From Petrolisthes cinctipes (lineage: Eukaryota; Arthropoda; Malacostraca; Decapoda; Porcellanidae): a stretch of 64,000 bases of DNA. The notes beneath the pieces were generated by a model. It did no database searches. It saw nothing but the letters and a program-made list of their open reading frames with translations, and was not told where the DNA came from. Position 1 is the stretch's first letter. The number at the start of each line of letters is the position of its first letter. Below, piece by piece: positions 10,593 to 23,100 of this stretch. Made by a program: the position numbers and the translations under genes. The DNA is taken from contig JAWQEG010000508.1 of NCBI GenBank assembly GCA_033782935.1, positions 305,501 to 369,500 on the forward strand, read 5' to 3'.

Positions 10593-12519
10593 TGAGCCTG
10601 AATTTGAGATATAAACGACTATAAAAGATGCATACACATATTGACTTTGGGCACCAAAAATATCGATTTTAAGCATGTTTTGAGCCTATATTTTGAAAAC
10701 ATTCTAGCACTGAAAAGGCATGTACAGATCGCTTCTGGGACCCCAAAATATTGAATTTTCGGGTGTTTTGAGCCTGAATTTTAGATATAAACGGGTACAG
10801 AAGATACATGCACATATTGACTTTGGGCATCTAAAATATCGATTTTCAGCATGTTTTGGGCCTGTATTTTGAAAATACTCTAACATGGAGTAGACATGTA
10901 CAGATCGCTTCTGGGACCCAAAATATCGAATTTTCGGGGGTTTTGGGCCTTAATTTGAGATATCGCCTTTACGCACCTAAAATATCGATTTTTAGCATGT
11001 TTTGAGCCTATATTTTGAAAATATTCTAGCACTGAGTAGGCATGTACAGATCGATTCTGGGACCCTCAAATATCGAATTTTCGGATGTTTTGAGCTTGAA
11101 TTTGAGATATAAACGAGTACAGAAGATGCATGCACATATCGACTTTTGGGCACCTAAAATATCGATTTTTAGCATGTTTTTAGTCTATATTTTGAAAATA
11201 TTCTAGCACTGAGTAGGCATGTACAGATTGCTTCTGGGACCCCAAAATATTGAATTTTCGGGTGTTTTGAGCCTGAATTTGAGATATAAACGGGTACAGA
11301 AGATACATGCACATATTGACTTTGGGCATCTAAAATATCGATTTTCAGCATGTTTTTGGAATGTATTTTGAAAATACTCTAACACGGAGTAGGCATGTAC
11401 AAATCGCTTCTGGCACCACTAAATATAAAATTTTCGGGTGTTTTGGGACTGAATTTGAGATATCGACTTTTTGGCACCTAAAATATCGATTTTTAGCATG
11501 TTTTGAGCCTATATTTTGAAAATATTCTAGCACTGAGTAGGCATGTACAGATTGCTTCTGGGACCCCAAAATATTGAATTTTCGGGTGTTTAGGGCCAGA
11601 ATTTGAGATATAAACGGATACTGAAGATGCATGCACATTTCGACTTTTCGGCACCTAAAATATCGATTTTGAGCATGTTTTGAGCCTATATTTTGAAAAC
11701 ATTCTAGCACTGAGTAGGCATGTACAGATCGCTTCTGGGACCCCAAAATATCGAATTTTCGGGTGTTTAGGGCCAGAATTTGAGATATAAACGGGTCCAG
11801 AAGATGCATGCACATATCGACTTTTGGGCACATAAAAGATCGATTTTCCGTATGTTTTTGGCCTGTATTTTGAAAATACTTTAACACGGAGTAGGCATGT
11901 ACAGATCGTTTTTGGGTCCCCTAAATATCGAATTTTCGGGTGTTTTGGGCCATAATTTGAGATATCGCCTTTAAGCACCTAAAATATCGATTTTTAGCAT
12001 GTTTTGAGCCTATATTTTGAAATAATTCTAGCAATGAGTAGGCATGTACAGATCGCTTCTGGGACCCCAAAATATCGAATTTTCGGGTGTTTAGGGCCAG
12101 AATTCGAGATATAAACGGGTACAGAAGATGCATGCATATATCGACTTTTGGGCACCTAAAATATCGATTTTGAGCATGTTTTGAGCCTATATTTTGAAAA
12201 CATTCTAGCACTGAGTAGGCATGTACATATTGCTTCTCGGACCCAAAAATATCGAATTTTCGGGTGTTTAGGGCCAGAATTTGAGATATAAACGGGTACA
12301 GAAGATGCATGCACATATCGACTTTTGAGCACCTAAAACATCGATTTTCAGTATGTTTTTGTCCTGTATATTGAAAATACTCTACCACGGAGTAGGCATG
12401 TACAGATCGCTTCTGGGACCACTAAATATCGAATTTTCGGGTGTTTTGGGCCTTAATTTGAGATATCGACTTTTTGGCACCTAAAATATCGATTTTTAGC
12501 ATGTTTTTAGCCTATATTT

Positions 12520-15500
12520 TGAAAATATTCTAGCACTGAGTAGGCATGTACAGATCGCTTCTGGGACACCAGAATATCGAATTTTCGGGTTTTTTAAGCC
12601 TGAATTTGATATATAAACGAGTACCGAAGATGCATGCACATATCGACTTTTGGGCACCTAAAATATCGATTTTCAGCATGTTTTGGGCCTGAATTTTGAA
12701 AAAACTCTAACACGGAGTAGGCATGTACAGATCGCTTCTGGGACCCCTAAATATCGAATTTTCGTGTGTTTTGGGCCTTAATTTGAGATATCGACTTTTT
12801 GGCACCTAAAAGATCGATTTTTAGCATGTTTTTAGCCTATATTTTGAAAATATTCTAGCACTTAGTAGGCATGTACAGATTGCTTCTGGGACCCCAAAAT
12901 ATTTAATTTTCGGGTGTTTTGAGACTGAATTTGAGATATAAACGGGTACAGAAGATGCATGCACATATCGACTTTTGGCAACATAAAATATCGATTTTGA
13001 GCATGTTTTGAGCCTATATTTTGAAAACATTCTAGCACTGAGTAGGCATGTACAGATCGATTCTGGGACCCCAAAATATCGAATTTTCGGGTGTTTTGAG
13101 CTTGAATTTGAGATATAAACGAGTATAGACAATGCTAACACATATTGACTTTGGGCACCAAAAATATCGATTTCCAGCATGTTTTGGGCCTGAATTTTGA
13201 AAATACTCTAACACGGAGTAGGCATGTACAGATCGCTTCTGGGACCCCAAAATATCGAATTTTCGGGTGTTTAGGGCTAGAATTTGAGATATAAACGGGT
13301 ACAGAAGATGCTTGCACATATCGACTTTTGAGCACCTAAAAGATCGATTTACAGTATGTTTTTGGCCTATATTATGAAAATATTCTAGCACTGAGTAGGC
13401 ATGTACAGATCGCTTCTGGGACACCAGAATATCGAATTATCGGGTTTTTTGAGCCTGAATTTGATATATAAACGAGTACCGAAGATGCATGCACATATCG
13501 ACTTTTGGGCACCTAAAATATCGATTTTCAGCATGTTTTAGGCCTGAATTTTGAAAAAACTCTAACACGGAGTAGGCATGTACAGATCGCTTCTGGGACC
13601 CCTAAATATCGAATTTTCGGGTGTTTTGGGACTGAATTTGAGATATCGACTTTTTGGCACCTAAAAGATTGATTTTTAGCATGTTTTTAGCCTATATTTT
13701 GAAAATATTCTAGCACTTAGTAGGCATGTACAGATTGCTTCTGGGACCCCAAAATATTTAATTTTCGGGTGTTTTGAGACTGAATTTGAGATATAAACGG
13801 GTACAGAAGATGCATGCACATATCGACTTTTGGCAACCTAAAATATCGATTTTGAGCATGTTTTGAGCCTATATTTTGAAAACATTCTAGCACTGAGTAG
13901 ACATGTACAGATCGCTTCTGGGAAACCAAAATATCGAATTTTCGGGTGTTTTGAGCTTGAATTTGAGATATAAACGAGTATAGACGATGCTAACACATAT
14001 TGACTTTGGGCACCAAAAATATCGATTTTCAGCATGTTTTGGGCCTGAATTTTGAAAATACTCTAACACGGAGTAGGCATGTACAGATCGCTTCTGGGAC
14101 CCCAAAATATCGAATTTTCGGGTGTTTAGGGCTAGAATTTGAGATATAAACGGGTACAGAAGATGCTTGCACATATCGACTTTTGAGCACCTAAAAGATC
14201 GATTTTTAGTATGTTTTTGGCCTATATTTTGAAAATATTCTAGCACTGAGTAGGCATGTACAGATCGCTTCTGGGACCCCAAAATATCGAATTTTCGGGT
14301 GTTTTGAACTTGAATTTGGAATATAAACGAGTACAGAAGATGCATGCACATATCGACTTTTAGGCACCTAAAATATCGATTTTCATCATGTTTTGGGCCT
14401 GTATTTTGAAAATACTCTAACACGGAATAGGCATGTACAGATCGCTTCTGGTACCCCAAAATATCGAATTTTAGGGTGTTTTGGGCCTTAATTTGAGATA
14501 TCGACTTTTTGGCACCTAAAATATCGATTTTCAGCATGTTTTAAGCCTATATTTTGAAAATATTCTAGCACTGAGTAGGCATGTACAGATTGCTTCTGAG
14601 ACCCCAAAATATTGAATTTTCGGGTGTTTAGGGCCAGAATTTGAGATATAAACGGGTACAGATGATGCATGCACATATCGACTTTTGGGCACCTAAAAGA
14701 TCGATTTTCAGTATGTTTTTGGCCTGTATTTTGAAAATACTCTAACACGGAGTAGGCATGTACAGATCGCTTCTGGGACCCCTAAATATCGAATTTTAGG
14801 GTGTTTTGGGCCTGAATTTGAGATATCCCCTTTACGCACCTAAAATATCGATTTTTAGCATGTTTGTAGCCTATATTTTGAAAATATTCTAGCACTTAGT
14901 AGGAATGTACAGATTGCTTCTGGGACCCCAAAATATTGAATTTTCAGGTGTTTTGAGACTGAATTTGAGATATAAACGGGTACAGAAGATGCATGCACAT
15001 ATCGACTTTTGGCAACCTAAAATATCGATTTTGAGCATGTTTTGAGCCTATATTTTGAAAACATTCTAGCACTGAGTAGGCATGTACAGATCGCTTCTGG
15101 GACCCCAAAATATCGAATTTTCGGGTGTTTTGAGCCTGAATTTGAGATATAAACGAGTATAGACGATGCTAACACATATTGACTTTGGGCACCAAAAATA
15201 TCGATTTTCAGCATGTTTTGGGCCTGAATTTTGAAAATACTCTAAAACGGAGTAGGCATGTACAGATCGCTTCTGGGACCCCAAAATATCGAATTTTCGG
15301 GTGTTTAGGGCTAGAATTTGAGATATAAACGGGTACAGAAGATGCTTGCACATATCGACTTTTGAGCACCTAAAAGATCGATTTTTAGTATGTTTTTGGC
15401 CTATATTTTGAAAATATTCTAGCACTGAGTAGGCATGTACAGATCGCTTCTGGGACCCCAAAATATCGAATTTTCGGGTGTTTTGAACTTGAATTTGGAA

Positions 15501-15540
15501 TATAAACGAGTACAGAAGATGCATGCACATATCGACTTTG
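12520..15540 (+). repeat. Nested tandem blocks (855 bp and 1,179 bp) inside the 8.1-kb unit
   Basis: A five-monomer block (148+177+177+176+177 = 855 bp) is marked by five linked variants. They are GCACTTAGTAGG, TTTTGGCAACCTAAAAT (the first copy reads AACATAAAAT), GATGCTAACAC, GTTTAGGGCTAGAAT and GATGCTTGCAC. Successive copies have the GCACTTAG marker at 12858, 13713 (+855) and 14892 (+1,179). The third step contains one extra L-S pair (324 bp). The same trio recurs in copy 2 at +7757. Single or partial members reappear at about 28.4, 30.0, 31.5, 32.7, 40.9 and 52.8 kb. This block type is therefore older than the large unit and has been dispersed within the array. Confidence 0.85.
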
Positions 15541-16775
15541 GGCACCTAAAATATCGATTTTTAGCATGTTTTGGGCCTGAATTTTGAAAATACTCTAACA
15601 CGGAGTAGGCATGTACAGATCGCTTCTGGGACCCCAAAATATCGAATTTTCGGGTGTTTTAGGCCTGAATTTGAGATATCGCCTTTACGCACCTAAAATA
15701 TCGATTTTTAGCATGTTTTGAGCCTATATTTTGAAAATATTCTAGCACTGAGTAGGCATGTACAGATCGATTCTGGGACCCCAAAATATCGAATTTTTGG
15801 GTGTTTTGAGCTTGAATTTGAGATATAAACGAGTACAGAAGATGCATGCACATATCGACTTTTGGGCACCTAAAATATCGATTTTGAGCATGTTTTGAGC
15901 CTATATTTTGAAAACATTCTAGCACTGAGTAGGCATGTACAGATCGCTTCTGGGACCCCAAAATATTGAATTTTTGGGTGTTTTGAGCCTGAATTTGAGA
16001 TATAAAAGGGTACAGAAGATACATGCACATATTGACTTTGGGCATCTAAATTATCGATTTTCAGTATGTTTTGGGCCTGTATTTTGAAAATACTCTAACA
16101 CGGAGTAGGCATGTACAGATCGCTTCTGGGACCCCAAAATATCGAATTTTCGGGTGTTTTGAGCCTGAATTTGAGATATAAACGGGTACTGAAGATGCAT
16201 GCACATATCCACTTTTGGGCACCCAAAACATCGATTTTGAGCATGTTTTGGGCCTGTATTTTGAAAATCCTCTAACACGGAGTAGGCATGTACAGATTGC
16301 TTCTGGGACCCCAAAATATCGAATTTTCGGGGGTTTTGGGCCTGAATTTGAGATATCGCCTTTACTCACCTAAAATATCGATTTTAAGCATGTTTTGAGC
16401 CTATATTTTGAAAATATTCTAGCACTGAGTAGGCATGTACAGATCGCTTCTGGGATCCCAAAATATCGAATTTTCGGGTGTTTTCAGCATTAATTTGAGA
16501 TATAAACAAGTACAGAAGATGCATTCACATATCGACTTTTGGGCACCTAAAATATCGATTTTGAGCATGTTTTGTGCCTATATTTTGAAAACATTCGAGC
16601 ACTGAGTAGGCATGTACAGCTCGCTTCTGGGACCACAAAATATCGAATTTTCGGGTGTTTAGGGCCACTATTTGAGATATAAACGGGTACCGAAGATGCA
16701 TGCACATATCGACTTTTGGGCACCTAAAAGATCGATTTTCAGTATGTTTTTGGCCTGTATTTTGAAAATACTCTA

Positions 16776-16805
16776 ACACGGATCGCTACAGATCTCTTCT
16801 GGGAC
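16776..16805 (+). repeat. Rearranged monomer core (GGATCGCTACAGATCTC)
   Basis: Where other monomers read ACGGAGTAGGCATGTACAGATCGC, this one reads ACGGATCGCTACAGATCTC. GAGTAGGCATG is replaced by the shorter GATCGC, a word normally found a few bases downstream. The same arrangement recurs at +7757 (about 24538). A local template switch during replication is a plausible cause. Confidence 0.7.
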
Positions 16806-17172
16806 CACTAAATATCGAATTTTCGGGTGTTTAGGGCCAGAATTTGAGATATAAACGGGTACGGTAGATGCATGCACATATCGACTTTTGGGCACCTAAA
16901 ACATCGATTTTCAGTATGTTTTTTGCCTGTATTTTGAAAATACTCTAACACGGAGTAGGCATGTACAGATCGCTTCTGGGACCCCTAAATATCAAATTTT
17001 CGGGTGTTTAGGGCCAGAATTTGAGATATAAACGGGTACAGAAGATACATGCACATATTGACTTTGGGCATCTAAATTATCTATTTTCAACATGTTTTGG
17101 CCCTGTATTTTGAAAATACTCTAACACGGAGTAGGCATGTACAGATCGCTTCTGGGACCCCAAAATATAGAA

Positions 17173-20100
17173 TTTTCGGGTGTTTTGAGCCTGAATTTGA
17201 GATATAAACGGGTACTGAAGATGCATGCACATATCCACATTTGGGCACCTAAAACATCGATTTTGAGCATGTTTTGGGCCTGTATTTTGAAAATACTCTA
17301 ACACGGAGTAGGCATGTACAGATCGCTTCTGGGACCCCTAAATATCGAATTTTCGGGTGTTTTGGGCCTTAATTTGAGATATCGCCTTGACGCACCTAAA
17401 TATCGATTTTTAGCATGTTTTGAGCCAATATTTTGAAAATATTCTAGCACTGAGTAGGCATGTACAGATCGCTTCTGGGACCCCCAAATATCGAATTTTC
17501 GGGTGTTTTCAGCCTGAATTTGAGATATAATCGAGTACAGAAGATGCATGCACATATCGACTTTTTGGCACCTAAAATATCGATTTTGTGCATGTTTTGA
17601 GCCTATATTTTGAAAATATTCTAGCACTGAGTAGGCATGTACAGATCGCTTCTGGGACCCCAAAATATCGAATTTTCAGGTGTTTTGAGCCTGAATTTGA
17701 GATATAAACGAGTATAGAAGATGCATACACATATTGACTTTGGGCACCAAAAATATCGATTTTCAGCATGTTTTGGGCCTGAATTTTGAAAATACTCTAA
17801 CACCGAGATCGCTTCTGGGACCCCAAAATATCGAATTTTTGGGTGTTTGGGCCTGAATTTGAGATATCGCCTTTACGCACCTAAAATATCGATTTTTAGC
17901 ATGTTTTGAGCCTATAATTTGAAAAATATTCTAGCACTGAGTAGGCATGTACAGATCGCTTCTGGTACCCCAAAATATCGAATTTTCGGGTGTTTTGAGC
18001 TTGAATTTGAGATATAAACGAGTACAGAAGATGCATGCACATATCGATTTTTGGGCACCTAAAATATCGATTTTGAGCATGTTTTGAGCCTATATTTTGA
18101 AAACATTCTAGCACTGAGTAGGCATGTACATATCGCATCTGGGACCCAAAAATATCGAATTTTCGGGTGTTTAGGGCCAGAATTTGAGATATAAATGGGT
18201 ACGGAAGATGCATGCACATATCGACATTTGGGCACCTAAAACATCGATTTTCAGTTTGTTTTTGGCCTGTATTTTGAAAATACACTAACACGGAGTAGAC
18301 ATGTACAGATCGCTTCTGGCACCCCTAAATATCAAATTTTCGGGTGTTTTGAGCCTGAATTTGAGATATAAACGACTATAAAAGATGCATACACATATTG
18401 ACTTTGGGCACCAAAAATATCGATTTTAAGCATGTTTTGAGCCTATATTTTGAAAACATTCTAGCACTGAAAAGGCATGTACAGATCGCTTCTGGGACCC
18501 CAAAATATTGAATTTTCGGGTGTTTTGAGCCTGAATTTTAGATATAAACGGGTACAGAAGATACATGCACATATTGACTTTGGGCATCTAAAATATCGAT
18601 TTTCAGCATGTTTTGGGCCTGTATTTTGAAAATACTCTAACATGGAGTAGGCATGTACAGATCGCTTCTGGGACCCAAAATATCGAATTTTCGGGGGTTT
18701 TGGGCCTTAATTTGAGATATCGCCTTTACGCACCTAAAATATCGATTTTTAGCATGTTTTGAGCCTATATTTTGAAAATATTCTAGCACTGAGTAGGCAT
18801 GTACAGATCGATTCTGGGACCCTCAAATATCGAATTTTCGGATGTTTTGAGCTTGAATTTGAGATATAAACGAGTACAGAAGATGCATGCACATATCGAC
18901 TTTTGGGCACATAAAATATCGATTTTTAGCATGTTTTTAGTCTATATTTTGAAAATATTCTAGCACTGAGTAGGCATGTACAGATCGCTTCTGGGACCCC
19001 AAAATATTGAATTTTCGGGTGTTTTGAGCCTGAATTTGAGATATAAACGGGTACAGAAGATACATGCACATATTGACTTTGGGCATCTAAAATATCGATT
19101 TTCAGCATGTTTTTGGAATGTATTTTGAAAATACTCTAACACGGAGTAGGCATGTACAAATCGCTTCTGGCACCACTAAATATAAAATTTTCGGGTGTTT
19201 TGGGACTGAATTTGAGATATCGACTTTTTGGCACCTAAAATATCGATTTTTAGCATGTTTTGAGCCTATATTTTGAAAATATTCTAGCACTGAGTAGGCA
19301 TGTACAGATTGCTTCTGGGACCCCAAAATATTGAATTTTCGGGTGTTTAGGGCCAGAATTTGAGATATAAACGGATACTGAAGATGCATGCACATTTCGA
19401 CTTTTCGGCACCTAAAATATCGATTTTGAGCATGTTTTGAGCCTATATTTTGAAAACATTCTAGCACTGAGTAGGCATGTACAGATCGCTTCTGGGACCC
19501 CAAAATATCGAATTTTCGGGTGTTTAGGGCCAGAATTTGAGATATAAACGGGTCCAGAAGATGCATGCACATATCGACTTTTGGGCACATAAAAGATCGA
19601 TTTTCCGTATGTTTTTGGCCTGTATTTTGAAAATACTTTAACACGGAGTAGGCATGTACAGATCGTTTTTGGGTCCCCTAAATATCGAATTTTCGGGTGT
19701 TTTGGGCCATAATTTGAGATATCGCCTTTAAGCACCTAAAATATCGATTTTTAGCATGTTTTGAGCCTATATTTTGAAATAATTCTAGCAATGAGTAGGC
19801 ATGTACAGATCGCTTCTGGGACCCCAAAATATCGAATTTTAGGGTGTTTAGGGCCAGAATTCGAGATATAAACGGGTACAGAAGATGCATGCATATATCG
19901 ACTTTTGGGCACCTAAAATATCGATTTTGAGCATGTTTTGAGCCTATATTTTGAAAACATTCTAGCACTGAGTAGGCATGTACATATTGCTTCTCGGACC
20001 CAAAAATATCGAATTTTCGGGTGTTTAGGGCCAGAATTTGAGATATAAACGGGTACAGAAGATGCATGCACATATCGACTTTTGAGCACCTAAAACATCG

Positions 20101-23100
20101 ATTTTCAGTATGTTTTTGTCCTGTATATTGAAAATACTCTACCACGGAGTAGGCATGTACAGATCGCTTCTGGGACCACTAAATATCGAATTTTCGGGTG
20201 TTTTGGGCCTTAATTTGAGATATCGACTTTTTGGCACCTAAAATATCGATTTTTAGCATGTTTTTAGCCTATATTTTGAAAATATTCTAGCACTGAGTAG
20301 GCATGTACAGATCGCTTCTGGGACACCAGAATATCGAATTTTCGGGTTTTTTAAGCATGAATTTGATATATAAACGAGTACCGAAGATGCATGCACATAT
20401 CGACTTTTGGGCACCTAAAATATCGATTTTCAGCATGTTTTGGGCCTGAATTTTGAAAAAACTCTAACACGGAGTAGGCATGTACAGATCGCTTCTGGGA
20501 CCCCTAAATATCGAATTTTCGTGTGTTTTGGGCCTTAATTTGAGATATCGACTTTTTGGCACCTAAAAGATCGATTTTTAGCATGTTTTTAGCCTATATT
20601 TTGAAAATATTCTAGCACTTAGTAGGCATGTACAGATTGCTTCTGGGACCCCAAAATATTTAATTTTCGGGTGTTTTGAGACTGAATTTGAGATATAAAC
20701 GGGTACAGAAGATGCATGCACATATCGACTTTTGGCAACATAAAATATCGATTTTGAGCATGTTTTGAGCCTATATTTTGAAAACATTCTAGCACTGAGT
20801 AGGCATGTACAGATCGATTCTGGGACCCCAAAATATCGAATTTTCGGGTGTTTTGAGCTTGAATTTGAGATATAAACGAGTATAGACAATGCTAACACAT
20901 ATTGACTTTGGGCACCAAAAATATCGATTTCCAGCATGTTTTGGGCCTGAATTTTGAAAATACTCTAACACGGAGTAGGCATGTACAGATCGCTTCTGGG
21001 ACCCCAAAATATCGAATTTTCGGGTGTTTAGGGCTAGAATTTGAGATATAAACGGGTACAGAAGATGCTTGCACATATCGACTTTTGAGCACCTAAAAGA
21101 TCGATTTACAGTATGTTTTTGGCCTATATTATGAAAATATTCTAGCACTGAGTAGGCATGTACAGATCGCTTCTGGGACACCAGAATATCGAATTATCGG
21201 GTTTTTTGAGCCTGAATTTGATATATAAACGAGTACCGAAGATGCATGCACATATCGACTTTTGGGCACCTAAAATATCGATTTTCAGCATGTTTTAGGC
21301 CTGAATTTTGAAAAAACTCTAACACGGAGTAGGCATGTACAGATCGCTTCTGGGACCCCTAAATATCGAATTTTCGGGTGTTTTGGGACTGAATTTGAGA
21401 TATCGACTTTTTGGCACCTAAAAGATTGATTTTTAGCATGTTTTTAGCCTATATTTTGAAAATATTCTAGCACTTAGTAGGCATGTACAGATTGCTTCTG
21501 GGACCCCAAAATATTTAATTTTCGGGTGTTTTGAGACTGAATTTGAGATATAAACGGGTACAGAAGATGCATGCACATATCGACTTTTGGCAACCTAAAA
21601 TATCGATTTTGAGCATGTTTTGAGCCTATATTTTGAAAACATTCTAGCACTGAGTAGACATGTACAGATCGCTTCTGGGAAACCAAAATATCGAATTTTC
21701 GGGTGTTTTGAGCCTGAATTTGAGATATAAACGAGTATAGACGATGCTAACACATATTGACTTTGGGCACCAAAAATATCGATTTTCAGCATGTTTTGGG
21801 CCTGAATTTTGAAAATACTCTAACACGGAGTAGGCATGTACAGATCGCTTCTGGGACCCCAAAATATCGAATTTTCGGGTGTTTAGGGCTAGAATTTGAG
21901 ATATAAACGGGTACAGAAGATGCTTGCACATATCGACTTTTGAGCACCTAAAAGATCGATTTTTAGTATGTTTTTGGCCTATATTTTGAAAATATTCTAG
22001 CACTGAGTAGGCATGTACAGATCGCTTCTGGGACCCCAAAATATCGAATTTTCGGGTGTTTTGAACTTGAATTTGGAATATAAACGAGTACAGAAGATGC
22101 ATGCACATATCGACTTTTAGGCACCTAAAATATCGATTTTCATCATGTTTTGGGCCTGTATTTTGAAAATACTCTAACACGGAATAGGCATGTACAGATC
22201 GCTTCTGGTACCCCAAAATATCGAATTTTAGGGTGTTTTGGGCCTTAATTTGAGATATCGACTTTTTGGCACCTAAAATATCGATTTTCAGCATGTTTTA
22301 AGCCTATATTTTGAAAATATTCTAGCACTGAGTAGGCATGTACAGATTGCTTCTGAGACCCCAAAATATTGAATTTTCGGGTGTTTAGGGCCAGAATTTG
22401 AGATATAAACGGGTACAGATGATGCATGCACATATCGACTTTTGGGCACCTAAAAGATCGATTTTCAGTATGTTTTTGGCCTGTATTTTGAAAATACTCT
22501 AACACGGAGTAGGCATGTACAGATCGCTTCTGGGACCCCTAAATATCGAATTTTAGGGTGTTTTGGGCCTGAATTTGAGATATCCCCTTTACGCACCTAA
22601 AATATCGATTTTTAGCATGTTTGTAGCCTATATTTTGAAAATATTCTAGCACTTAGTAGGCATGTACAGATTGCTTCTGGGACCCCAAAATATTGAATTT
22701 TCAGGTGTTTTGAGACTGAATTTGAGATATAAACGGGTACAGAAGATGCATGCACATATCGACTTTTGGCAACCTAAAATATCGATTTTGAGCATGTTTT
22801 GAGCCTATATTTTGAAAACATTCTAGCACTGAGTAGGCATGTACAGATCGCTTCTGGGACCCCAAAATATCGAATTTTCGGGTGTTTTGAGCCTGAATTT
22901 GAGATATAAACGAGTATAGACGATGCTAACACATATTGACTTTGGGCACCAAAAATATCGATTTTCAGCATGTTTTGGGCCTGAATTTTGAAAATACTCT
23001 GAAACGGAGTAGGCATGTACAGATCGCTTCTGGGACCCCAAAATATCGAATTTTCGGGTGTTTAGGGCTAGAATTTGAGATATAAACGGGTACAGAAGAT

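Larger units (their letters stand above)
9063..17172 (+). repeat. 8.1-kb higher-order unit, copy 1 (8,110 bp)
   Basis: From about 9063 onward, markers recur at exactly +8110. Examples are ATATCCACATTTGGG (9121/17231) and GATATAATCGAG (9421/17531). After a two-monomer indel near 10240 the offset becomes +7757. A run of about 2.8 kb (11921-14748 against 19678-22505) showed only about three mismatches by eye, so the copies are nearly identical. Contents in order are: an L/S section with a 13-bp deletion marker (9691), the indel pair (10240-10592), a TATAAAATTTTCGGG unit (about 11425), and a GAAATAATTCTAGC unit (about 12022). Three nested pentamer-like blocks (12520-15540) and a TACTGAAG/ATATCCAC section follow. 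Confidence 0.92.

Noticed and set aside
13887..14537. 216-codon minus-strand reading frame as a gene, with its twin at 21644-22294
   Set aside because: It is translated satellite. The same amino-acid words recur every 59 residues, other frames of the same monomers are equally open, and it begins and ends wherever a 148-bp unit shifts the frame. It also lacks any recognisable domain.
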